A stretch of DNA of 64,000 nt from assembly GCA_039105265.1 (NCBI GenBank), contig JAPFFF010000006.1:5022001-5086000 (forward strand), in the 5' to 3' direction. The first letter of the stretch is position 1. Each line of letters begins with the position of its first letter. Made by a program: the position numbers and the translations under genes. This document shows, piece after piece, positions 38,364-48,200 of the stretch. The notes beneath the pieces are model-generated. The model was not told the DNA's origin. It worked only from the letters and a program-made list of their open reading frames with translations, and did not search any database. The stretch is from Tritrichomonas musculus (lineage: Eukaryota; Parabasalia; Tritrichomonadida; Tritrichomonadidae).

Positions 38364-40432
38364 TGGAAATGACAGAATTTCAGATTTTTAAAGATAATGA
38401 ATGGCTTGAAGAGTATAAAAAGCCAATTATTCAACGTCACAAAAACTTCGAAAAGGCACTCGAGAAAATTAATAAGATATATGGTTCAATTGATAAATTC
38501 ACGGAATCATACAAATATTACGGTCTTCATCATCGCGATAATGCAATTTACTACAAAGAATGGGCTCCAAATGCTACTGCAATTTACCTTGCAGGTGATT
38601 TTAATGATTGGAATGTTGTTGATCCAGAAACAAAATGCGATCGTGATATGTTTGGATGTTTTAGCTTATGCTTACCTGACTCTGAAGACGGCACTCCCAA
38701 AATTCCACATAATTCAAAAGTTCGTTGTTTCCTCGAACTCGAAGATGGAACTCGTCTTTCACGCGTTCCTGCATGGATAAATTATACATATCAAAATCCA
38801 AAAACATATAACTTTGATGGCGTTTTTTGGAATCCACCACAACCGTTTGTTTTTGAGCATCCATGGCCAGAACCAAGAACAAATTGCGCTTTTCTTATAT
38901 ATGAATGTCATGTAGGAATGGCAGGACCAGAACCACGTATGCATACTTATAATGAATTTACTGAAAGGATTCTCCCATATGTTAAAGAACATGGATACAA
39001 CGCAGTTCAACTTATGGGAATTATGGAGCATGCTTATTACGCTTCTGCCGGATATCAAGTTACCTCATTTTTTGCACCATCTTATCGTTTTGGAACTCCA
39101 GATGATCTTAAGCGATTAATTGACACAGCACACAGTATGGGAATCTATGTTTTCTTAGATACAGTTCATTCTCATGCAGCCAAAAACGTTTTAGAAGGAA
39201 TTAACATGTTTGATGGAACTGATACAATGTATTTCCACTCAGGAAAAAGAGGTGAACATCCAGTATGGGACTCGCGCTTATTTGATTATGGAAATATCGA
39301 AGTGCTACGCTTTTTATTATCAAATTTACGATATTGGGGAACAGAATTCCATTTCGATGGATTTCGATTTGATGGAGTCACATCAATGATTTATATTGAT
39401 CACGGTTTAGGAGTCAACTTTTTCGAAACTGACAATTTCTTTGGAAAAAACATTGATGAAGCTGCAGTAACATATCTTTATTTAGCCAACTATGTTATTC
39501 ACCGATACGATATGTATGCTCTAACAATCGCAGAAGATGTATCTGGAATGATTGGTATGGCAAGATCATTAGAAGATGGCGGATTTGGGTTTGACTTTCG
39601 ATTGGCAATGGGAATCCCAGATATTTGGATCAAAACACTGAAAACTTGCAAAAAAGATACAGATTGGGATATTGATAAAATATCCTGGTCAATAATTAAC
39701 CGACCATACCGAGAAAAGACCGTTGCATATTGTGAATCTCATGATCAAGCTCTTGTGGGAGATAAAACAATTGCATTCTGGCTTATGGACAAAGAAATGT
39801 ATACTCACATGTCAGTCTTTTCTCCGCATTCCAATATTATTGATCGTGGAATGGCACTTCATATGATGATTCGTCTTCTTACTTTTGGTTTAGGAGGAGA
39901 AGCCTATTTAACATTTATGGGCAATGAATTTGGTCATCCAGAATGGGTTGATTTCCCAGGAATTTCGAATAATAATAGTTTTGATCATTGTGTTCGTAGA
40001 TATGACTTAGCTGTAGATACATCTCTCAAGTACAAATTTTTGCTCAAATTTGATGATGATATGAAGAATTTGGAACATCAATATAAATTCCTTAATTGTG
40101 GTGATAACGGCAAAATTAACTTAACAGATAATGGAAAAATGATTGTTGCTTTTCAAAGAAAGGAAATGCTCTTTGTTTTCAATTTCCATCCTTCCAATAG
40201 TTATGCAGATTTCTTCATTGGCGTTGATTGGCCTGGAAGATATAAATACATATTATGTACTGATGATGAAGCTTATGGAGGCTTCAAGAGAATTGACAAA
40301 ACTACAACGCCATTCTCTATTGGTGAAAAGTTTATGGAAAGAAATCATAAAATACAGCTTTATCTTCCCTCAAGATGTGCATTTGTATTGAAATTGATTG
40401 ACGAGCCTCAGCCATCTAAAAGCACAAAATAA
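38363..40432 (+). CDS. GBE1: 1,4-alpha-glucan (glycogen) branching enzyme
   Basis: The protein has 689 residues, the normal size for eukaryotic branching enzymes (about 700). A CBM48-type beta domain (about 55-150) includes YYKEWAPNA, IYLAGDFNDWN and VPAWINY. The GH13 barrel has all four conserved regions: LDTVHSHAAKN, DGFRFDGVTSMIY with nucleophile Asp337, TIAEDVSGM with acid/base Glu391, and ESHDQALVGDK with Asp461. GNEFGHPEWVDFP and the C-terminal beta domain are present. It transfers alpha-1,4 glucan segments to alpha-1,6 branch points to make cytosolic glycogen, the main carbon store of trichomonads. ATG 38363 follows two Inr matches; M3 two codons later is an equivalent start. Confidence 0.95.
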   Translation: MEMTEFQIFKDNEWLEEYKKPIIQRHKNFEKALEKINKIYGSIDKFTESYKYYGLHHRDNAIYYKEWAPNATAIYLAGDFNDWNVVDPETKCDRDMFGCFSLCLPDSEDGTPKIPHNSKVRCFLELEDGTRLSRVPAWINYTYQNPKTYNFDGVFWNPPQPFVFEHPWPEPRTNCAFLIYECHVGMAGPEPRMHTYNEFTERILPYVKEHGYNAVQLMGIMEHAYYASAGYQVTSFFAPSYRFGTPDDLKRLIDTAHSMGIYVFLDTVHSHAAKNVLEGINMFDGTDTMYFHSGKRGEHPVWDSRLFDYGNIEVLRFLLSNLRYWGTEFHFDGFRFDGVTSMIYIDHGLGVNFFETDNFFGKNIDEAAVTYLYLANYVIHRYDMYALTIAEDVSGMIGMARSLEDGGFGFDFRLAMGIPDIWIKTLKTCKKDTDWDIDKISWSIINRPYREKTVAYCESHDQALVGDKTIAFWLMDKEMYTHMSVFSPHSNIIDRGMALHMMIRLLTFGLGGEAYLTFMGNEFGHPEWVDFPGISNNNSFDHCVRRYDLAVDTSLKYKFLLKFDDDMKNLEHQYKFLNCGDNGKINLTDNGKMIVAFQRKEMLFVFNFHPSNSYADFFIGVDWPGRYKYILCTDDEAYGGFKRIDKTTTPFSIGEKFMERNHKIQLYLPSRCAFVLKLIDEPQPSKSTK

Positions 40433-40602
40433 AAGCAAGATACATAAGATCTATTTTGAAAAATCTTTTGATTTTCTATAGATTAAAAATAAGTTTTTAT
40501 TTATTTATTTCTTTTTGAATCCAGACACTTTTTTGAAATTGAGAAATTTTTATAGAACAAATATATATGCTTCAAGTAAACATTACTATCAAGTACTTAT
40601 TA

Positions 40603-41502
40603 TTATAAAAAAGTAAATGGTGTTATCCGTCCTCTCTTTAGTACTTGAGGATACCTCGCACCTAATTTCTTTCTTTTTTCATCAGCCCAATAAAACATTT
40701 GAACTCCACCAACAATTGGAAAAACAAAAGAAATCCAGGTTTGAGTGAATAATGCGAATCCAAGCCAGGAGAGTATCTCAAAAGTATAGTTTGGAGCTGT
40801 TATACTATTGAATAGAAAGCCAGTAGGTAAGTAATGATCAAGAGAACCTTTTGGACGCAATTGACGTAATCTTAAATGACAATATCCATTAAGCAGTTCA
40901 CTAAACAGCCATATGCTGATTCCTGCGTTTTGAGTAAGAGGGTATTTTGATACATAGTCTGCTCTTTCACAAACTGATATAGAAATCATAAAAGCAAAGC
41001 ACCAATAATAAATACAGTTTTTAAAACATGAGTTATCAAGAATAGAGAAAATTGGAAGAGTTTTTTGTGAATAAGTATGAACAAATACTGCTTCAAATGA
41101 TCGTTTGGCATAGTGAAGAACCCACATTACCGTTGAAATTTGAATATATTCTGTTAATACTGAATGAAATAATGATAATATTCCAAACCAAATAAAAATG
41201 GGTGGAATATATTCAAATAAATCGTTCACCATAAAGCTGAACTGTGGCCCAGAATCAACAACAGTAAACGATTGTGATGGAGTCGCATTCAATTGTTGAT
41301 GAGCTTGGAGAGGAATTCTTTTGCCGTTATAATTGTAGTATAATCGAATTCTACTAATATCAATTTTAGTCATAATTGTTGCCTCTTTTAACAAATCTTC
41401 AGTAAAACCATTTTTTGGTACTGTTACATCTTTTTTATCATTATTATAAATAAGTTCATAATTCATTACTGAATATTGATTGATTTTTATTTCACAAGTC
41501 AT
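40603..41502 (-). CDS. Trans-2-enoyl-CoA reductase-like (TECR/Tsc13), steroid 5-alpha-reductase fold
   Basis: The protein has 299 residues. The N-terminal 80 residues form a ubiquitin-like beta-rich domain, as in TECR. About six hydrophobic helices follow, and the C-terminal third holds the family hallmark: PTGFLFNSITAPNYTFEILSW, then YWADEKRKKLGARYP, equivalent to the NADPH-binding C-terminus of Tsc13/TECR. Tsc13 performs the last reduction of very-long-chain fatty acid elongation in the ER; some homologues act in sphingolipid breakdown. The chain ends TPFTFL rather than the usual Pro-x-x-x-L, a small variation. Parabasalids are thought to scavenge most lipids, so retention of an elongation-type enzyme is notable. 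Confidence 0.8.
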   Translation of the reverse strand: MTCEIKINQYSVMNYELIYNNDKKDVTVPKNGFTEDLLKEATIMTKIDISRIRLYYNYNGKRIPLQAHQQLNATPSQSFTVVDSGPQFSFMVNDLFEYIPPIFIWFGILSLFHSVLTEYIQISTVMWVLHYAKRSFEAVFVHTYSQKTLPIFSILDNSCFKNCIYYWCFAFMISISVCERADYVSKYPLTQNAGISIWLFSELLNGYCHLRLRQLRPKGSLDHYLPTGFLFNSITAPNYTFEILSWLGFALFTQTWISFVFPIVGGVQMFYWADEKRKKLGARYPQVLKRGRITPFTFL

Positions 41503-41583
41503 TAAAATCTATCAAGTATTCAATTTAATCAATCAAAATTTGATGTATCAGAAATTTATTATATTTTCTTTTTTGTTTTCTTG

Positions 41584-44500
41584 ATGCAAAAGATTCGCAT
41601 TTTAGATCCAGAAAATTTTGACACTTCTCTCAAGCCCTGCTCATTGTTAAATAACGTGAAGCATTTAGGAGAATTCTTGACTAATCAAAAAAACTTAAAG
41701 CATATAAATGAAATTACAATGATAATTGATTTTATTATTGATCATGATAAACTTATGAACACAAATAAGGAACATTTGCAAATTGAATTATGCATTTGCT
41801 TCATTCAATTTTTTCGGATAATAGGAGTTGCTAGAGAAATTGATCATGTCTTAGCAAAATACTTATATCGATTTTTCAATTTAATTTGCATTGTTATATC
41901 ACCATTAAGAAGATATACCAATCTAGATGCAAATAATAATGTATCTGAAGCAGAATGGCAAAATATAAGCTGCTTCGATGATAGAAAAAATATATTAATA
42001 TTAATGAATGAATTTGATATTTTTTCAAGGATTAATGATTCAAATTCTTTTCAACGTGTATTTAATACATTGATCAAAATATATTTACCTGATGCTACAT
42101 CTTGCCTAGCAAAATTAATGAATAATTCTAATATTATCAATTTAAGTAAAAGAAATGCATATTTAGCAATATATGATGCAATAGATCTCGAATATGATGA
42201 ATTTAAAGAAAAAAGAAACAGATCGATAGTAAATTTTATTAGACAACTCGATGAAACAGCAAGATCTGAAATAATTCAAAATATTCGAGGGATATTGACA
42301 GGCATAAAAATCTACTCCATTTACAAAAAACTTTTATCAATCCTAGAAATTGATCCATACTCAATAATTAGTTTTGCCGAATTTGATTATAATAATGAAG
42401 ATGATCAAATCAGGAATATATCATTGGAGTTAGCAAAAAATGAATTTGGCAAGCTGAATTTTTCAATTGAAATGATTGATAAATATAGATTAATGTTTGA
42501 AAGACACTCAGATCGTTCTCCAAAAAATAGAATAATTGTTATAAAATTTTCCTTTGATTTATTTAAAAAGAGTATTAACCAAAGCAATCAAAAAAATATA
42601 AATAGCGATATTCTAGGTTCAGCTGTTAAAGAAGTTCATGATACTTTTTGGAACACAATTATTAAAGAAAGGATCATTGATAAATCTAATGAAGTAAGAT
42701 TAACTGTTATTAATGAACTGAATGATCTCAGTTCAAAAAATATTAATCAAGAAAATATACATATAATATCATATCGTCTCAAAGATAAATGCCAAAGTGT
42801 CCGTCTTGCTTGCTTAGATTTAATGATAAAATTCAATAATGAACAGCCAGAAATAATAAATTGGCTTATTTTTGATCTAATAGAAATGTATCCTATAATC
42901 AACGACATTTCTTTATATGGCTTTTCAATCTTTATTCAAAACAGATCATTAATCAAAATTGCCAAAGATATAAAAAATCGAACAAATCTACTAAAAATAT
43001 TAGATGTTATTACAAATTTTAGAAAATTGATGCAAGAATATCTTCTGAATGATCATTTTGAAAATTTAGAAAAAGAAATAGAAAAGTATTGTAAAATTCA
43101 AGTTGTAAATCAAGTCATTAACGCTGTTCCAAAAAATTTCTTTGAAAATGCACTTCGAAAGGATTCAAAATATCGGGACAAATTATTCAGAAACTTAAAA
43201 AAGAAAATTAAAGCAGAAACTGCATTAAAATTTTTGGGTTTGTATCAACCCTCTCCTATTGAACCATTTGAAATAATATCACAAAAAGATTTTAAACTTT
43301 TATCAGATGAATGCGACTTTCAAATAATTAAAGATTTAGCCAAGATATATTCCAGCGATCTAGCCTTAGAAATACCATCTCTTTTACAAAATCTCGATGA
43401 AATTAATCTATTAATCCTAGCATCCCTGAAAAATGAAGATAGATTAATCGAAGTAAAACAAAGAAAAAACATTTTAAAAGCGCTATTATCATTGATTTGT
43501 GATTCCGAACTCGATATTGATAATAGAAAAAAAGAATTTGCACTAAAAGCTTTTGCAAAACTCATAAGAAAAGAACAATCAAGTTTAATCCAAAAAATTA
43601 AATTTAAACCCAAAGAATTTGATCAAAAATTAACGTTTTTTGGTCATTTTGTTGATCAAGAATTGATTCCATCTTACGTTTATGATGAAATTGAAAAAAA
43701 TTTAAACGAAATAACGACAGAAAAAATGGTCAAATACGTTTTAAGAATATCATCAAATGAGAATTCAATAAGGTCAACTAATATTCATCAACACTTTATC
43801 GAAGATAGCCCAGATATAGCTTTTGATTCATTTGTTAATAATTGTGCACCTAAGAATAATTCCTTTGTCTTAGAACCGAATGTTTTTCGAACTTTTTCGT
43901 CGCTTATTCAACATAAAAATTCTGATATTAGAGAAAAAGTTATTTCATCACTATCTCTATCACTCAAAAAATCTAATACGCCAATTCAATTTTTATGCTA
44001 TTTTGCACTTTCTGCAACAGACCCTTATGAACCGAATAGATTAAAAGCAAAACAAGAATTAGAATCAGCAATTTTATGGAGAAAAGAACTTGTTCATCAT
44101 TATCTTGATCAGAATCAAAACTTAAAAACCAGAAAAACAAATAATTTTGATAATATGAATGAATTAATTTGTTCTATACCAAAAAATATCAATATAGAGA
44201 CAACAATACCATATTTGATTTATATTCTTGCGCATCATCCAGATTTTGATGCTGATTTGCCTGATTTACATTCTTTTTCGTTATATCTTAAATTTTATTT
44301 TGATCCAATATGCAATAAAGAAGCAAATATATCACGTCTTCTTGATATTTTACTAAATCTTCAAACACTACAAGATCTTGAAGATAATGATGATAATCAC
44401 AAATTCACCGAAAAAATGTACTTATTGTGCGAAATTGGATCAGGTATTCTAAAAGGAATTGGATCTGGTCGCGAATGGGGCCCAAATATGGAAGAAGCAT

Positions 44501-44790
44501 TTGAATTTTCAACCAGATATTTCAAATCAGCAAACTCAAATGAAAATCTTAAAAAAATGCTAAGCAAAAAAGAGCATAGCCAATACTCATTTCAAAAAGT
44601 TAGTGAAAAAAAAATGCTATGTGCAGGAATGTCTACAAAATCTTCAAAGGCAAGAAAAGGAAAATTATTTGTCGAATATGACGAGCAAGAAGCTGACAGT
44701 GAATCAGATTATTACAATTATATTCCAACATCGAAGAGAATTTTACCTCTTTCACCTACTTTTATTGGCAAGGTTCTAACAAAATTTTGA
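41584..44790 (+). CDS. PDS5-like HEAT-repeat cohesin regulator (tentative)
   Basis: The protein has 1068 residues from the first ATG. It is almost wholly alpha-helical with HEAT-like repeats. The N-terminal layout (LLNNVKHLGEFL, then IELCICFIQFFRIIGVA, YLYRFFNLICIVISPL, RKNILILMNEFDIF) follows the PDS5 pattern, in which a chromatid-cohesion protein lists its helices as L-x-x-C-x-x-x-x-x-R-I. A central block with KDKCQSVRLACLDLMIKF also fits. The C-terminus is basic then acidic (KARKGKLFVEYDEQEADSESD), as in PDS5 tails. PDS5 binds the cohesin kleisin and controls its release. Another HEAT protein (condensin CAP-G, SCC3) cannot be fully excluded by eye. Confidence 0.6.
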   Translation: MQKIRILDPENFDTSLKPCSLLNNVKHLGEFLTNQKNLKHINEITMIIDFIIDHDKLMNTNKEHLQIELCICFIQFFRIIGVAREIDHVLAKYLYRFFNLICIVISPLRRYTNLDANNNVSEAEWQNISCFDDRKNILILMNEFDIFSRINDSNSFQRVFNTLIKIYLPDATSCLAKLMNNSNIINLSKRNAYLAIYDAIDLEYDEFKEKRNRSIVNFIRQLDETARSEIIQNIRGILTGIKIYSIYKKLLSILEIDPYSIISFAEFDYNNEDDQIRNISLELAKNEFGKLNFSIEMIDKYRLMFERHSDRSPKNRIIVIKFSFDLFKKSINQSNQKNINSDILGSAVKEVHDTFWNTIIKERIIDKSNEVRLTVINELNDLSSKNINQENIHIISYRLKDKCQSVRLACLDLMIKFNNEQPEIINWLIFDLIEMYPIINDISLYGFSIFIQNRSLIKIAKDIKNRTNLLKILDVITNFRKLMQEYLLNDHFENLEKEIEKYCKIQVVNQVINAVPKNFFENALRKDSKYRDKLFRNLKKKIKAETALKFLGLYQPSPIEPFEIISQKDFKLLSDECDFQIIKDLAKIYSSDLALEIPSLLQNLDEINLLILASLKNEDRLIEVKQRKNILKALLSLICDSELDIDNRKKEFALKAFAKLIRKEQSSLIQKIKFKPKEFDQKLTFFGHFVDQELIPSYVYDEIEKNLNEITTEKMVKYVLRISSNENSIRSTNIHQHFIEDSPDIAFDSFVNNCAPKNNSFVLEPNVFRTFSSLIQHKNSDIREKVISSLSLSLKKSNTPIQFLCYFALSATDPYEPNRLKAKQELESAILWRKELVHHYLDQNQNLKTRKTNNFDNMNELICSIPKNINIETTIPYLIYILAHHPDFDADLPDLHSFSLYLKFYFDPICNKEANISRLLDILLNLQTLQDLEDNDDNHKFTEKMYLLCEIGSGILKGIGSGREWGPNMEEAFEFSTRYFKSANSNENLKKMLSKKEHSQYSFQKVSEKKMLCAGMSTKSSKARKGKLFVEYDEQEADSESDYYNYIPTSKRILPLSPTFIGKVLTKF

Positions 44791-45268
44791 TTAATTTTAT
44801 CTAATTATAAATAAACAAATAAAAAAAGGCCAAACCTAATTCTCAAATATATAAAAAGTATAGTATATTTTTGGTATTGATGAATATCATTTTCAAATGC
44901 ATGAGTCCTTATATTATTAAAATTGTATATCTTTTTTTTTTTTTTTTTTAATTTAGCTTGATATTTTCAATTCTTAATATTTGGATAACTTCCACGTTTA
45001 TCTTATTTTGATTACAAAAAAAAATATGATTATAAATATTAGTTATTCAAAGATTGATTTCCTTTTAAAATATTTCAAGCATAAAAAAGCTAATCACATA
45101 TAATTAATAGAATATTTTTTTACTAAATAAATAACAAATAGGAAAAAAAAAAAAGAATTATAATAGAATATATTGAAGATGGAATTGAAAATAATTTCAA
45201 TACATCTTTCTATTCAAACTAAGCTTGTGAATTAGCAATGTCTTTTGCAACTATTATTTTGTGGTATT
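44791..45268. other. Convergent 3' spacer
   Basis: AT-rich spacer with a T run of about 19 near 44932-44950. No gene. Confidence 0.6.
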
Positions 45269-48200
45269 CTACTTGTTTTGGAGATTGTCATTGGAAATAA
45301 GAAATTCATACATTGAACGGGCATCATTGTTTCCCAAATCAGCTGCTTCTTTGTACAGTCTAAGAGCGTCTTCCTGGTCATCAAAGTTGTCTATGTAAGC
45401 TGCATGGTACAGGCTGCGAGCATCGCCCATATCATCTCCGATTTTGAATACTTCCATTGCCTTTGACCAGTCCTTCTCCACTCCAAATCCCGTCATAAAG
45501 CAAACTCCATAGTTATTTATCGTCGCGCTCGTCTTATTCATCTCAAAAGCCTTCTTGAACCAACCAAAAGCCATTGCCTCATCATCCACATCATCAACTT
45601 CACTTCCAACTTCCCTAAAATTATCAACTTCACTTTTAACTTCACTAAAATTATCAACTTCACTTTTAACTTCACTAAAATTATCAACTTCACTTTTAAC
45701 TTCCCTAAAATTATCAACTTCACTTTTATTTTTATTTTTATTTGCTTTTTCTTTTTTATTTTGGTTTTCTTTTTCTTTTTGCTTTTGAATGGCTTTGTTT
45801 GCATAATAGATGCCTATTTCAGTTGCAAAGCGGTTGTAGTATTCTGAAGCGCCACTCTGCAGCATGATTGAGACACCTTTTTGGTGGTCCTTCTTAATTC
45901 CAATTCCGTGCGCGATGAAGTGTCCGAGCAGGCACAAAGAGAACTTCTCGCCTCTTTTTGCGCCTTCATGAGCTGTGATGAATGCTCCGTTGTCCTCGCT
46001 GAAGTACTCGTGCAAGAGCCTTGCCAGTGAGAAGTACGAGAGATCGAATCCTTGCTCAGCTGATCTCTCGAGGTGCTTCCTTGCCTCCCTCATCTCTCTC
46101 CTTCGCAAGGCTTCGTCCTTGCCCGATGAGTCAGCGAATATGATGGACATTGCACGCTTGTGGTGGGCAACTGGGTTGTCGAGAGCTATGCCCTCTGTGC
46201 AGAGATCGGTGAACATCGATGGAGACTCTTTTTGACAGCGGTTAAAAACGGTTGAGGTGAAATCAAAAGAGCAGTTTTTGTGAAGATAGTTCATCAACTC
46301 TTTTGAACTTTTTGTGTTGATGCAGTTTTGTATGAATTCTGTATTCAATTCTTGATCGGTGCATTCAATTTTGAATGCCTCAGAATTTTCGTTTTGATCA
46401 TTCGGAATCTGGGAAATCAGGACTTCCCTATCAACGACTAGAGTGGATGGTGAAGGATTATTCGAGGATACGTGAAGGAAGTCTCCTTGTGGCGGAACTC
46501 CTCGCTCTATTACATTGGGATGCTCGCTGGCTGTGTGCAGATTGGCTGAATCAGAGAAGTGGCCCGAATTGGGAGATTCATTGTGTTGTTCATCGGTGCC
46601 ACCTTCTTCTCGTGGATTCTCATTTGCATTTGTTTCTTCAACAATTCTATTCTCTTCAGTAGATCTGTTTCCATTCTCTTCAGTAGATCTGTTTCCATTC
46701 TCTTCAGTAGATCTGTTTCCATTCTCTTCAGTAGATCTGTTTTCATTCTCTTCAGTAGATCTGTTTTCATTCTCTTCAGTAGATCCATTTCCATTCTCTT
46801 CAGTAGATCTGTTTTCATTCTCTTCAGTAGATCTGTTTTCATTCTCTTCAGTAGATCTGTTTCCATTCTCTTCATTCATCTCTTCAACAATTCTATTCTC
46901 TTCAACGATTCTATTTTCATTCTCTTCAACAATTTTGTCATCTTTTTCTTCATCAGTCTCTCCTTTATTACCTGCATCATCATCCACTTTTTCCTGAGAA
47001 TCATCAGACGGTGAATCGCCAGGACTTCTCGTTGAATCACCAGGACTTATTGCTGCACTTCTCGTTGAATCACCAGGACTTATTGCTGCACTTCTCGTTG
47101 AATCACCAGGACTTATTGCTGCATCGTCCACTGCAGCTACTGTGCTTGCATCACTCATGCCTGTCACATTGAGATCGCTACTTGCTGCATCTGTGCTTCT
47201 TTCAATTCTTGTTCCATTGTAATTCGCCAAAGCAGCATCGCCTCCATCCTCGCTGTCGGTTCTCAAGTCTTTGCTCGCTTCCTTGATAAAATCGATGTAG
47301 TCCTCAAAGGCGGCTTCATCGATTTGGTCATTTCTCAGCTCAGCTTCAGTTTCGAAGAACTTCACGATATCCTTGAATGTTGGCCTGTTTTTTGGATCAG
47401 TCTCCCAGCACTCTTCAATAAATTTCTGCAAAGAATGAGGAATTGTCTTGTCAATTTCAGGTCTTACCCCATTTACAAGCATATTATATAAATGGAAATA
47501 AAGTATATTTTTATGCTCAAAAACCAAATTTCCAAGACGATCAAGATAAAATTCATATATTTTCCTTCCTGATAAAACTTCATGCATAATAATTGAAAAT
47601 GAAAAAACATCCGATTTTTCGGAACATTTACTCAAACCGAGAACTTCGGGTGCCATATAAGCTGGTGTCCCTAATGGAGAATCAGTATCATGTTCTTCCT
47701 TTATTCCTCCGTTTTCGGATAAATCCTTCGATAATCCGAAATCTGCAATTAGAGGATAAAGATTATCACCAAGAAGGATGTTTTCTGGCTTTAAATCGAG
47801 ATGTAATATATTCAGTGAGTGCATATAAGCTAAGCCAGAGGCAATTCCATATAGAATTATTAATTTCATAGTATAATCATATTGGGATGGAGCCATATTA
47901 TGACTTTCTTGGTCAATAAGCTTTTGTAATGATCCTTTTGTTGATAATTCAGTCATTATTGTAGTTTTAGAATTACCATCAAAATCTCTTAATTGATATC
48001 CATAAAACTTTAGTATAGTTGGATGATCTAATTTTGACAATATTCGAGTTTCGCTTATAAAATTAGTAATATAGTGTTCTTTTGCATTTTCAAAGCTATT
48101 TTTACTTATTTTTGAGGCTGTTTTGAGATTTGTACTTATTTCACATGTAAGATATACATCACCATATGTTCCTGAACCTAGCTTTTGCTTTATTGTGTAG

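Noticed and set aside
46510-47014. Overlapping open frames on both strands across the kinase linker
   Set aside because: They are shadows of the 24-bp in-frame repeats, which stay open in every frame.
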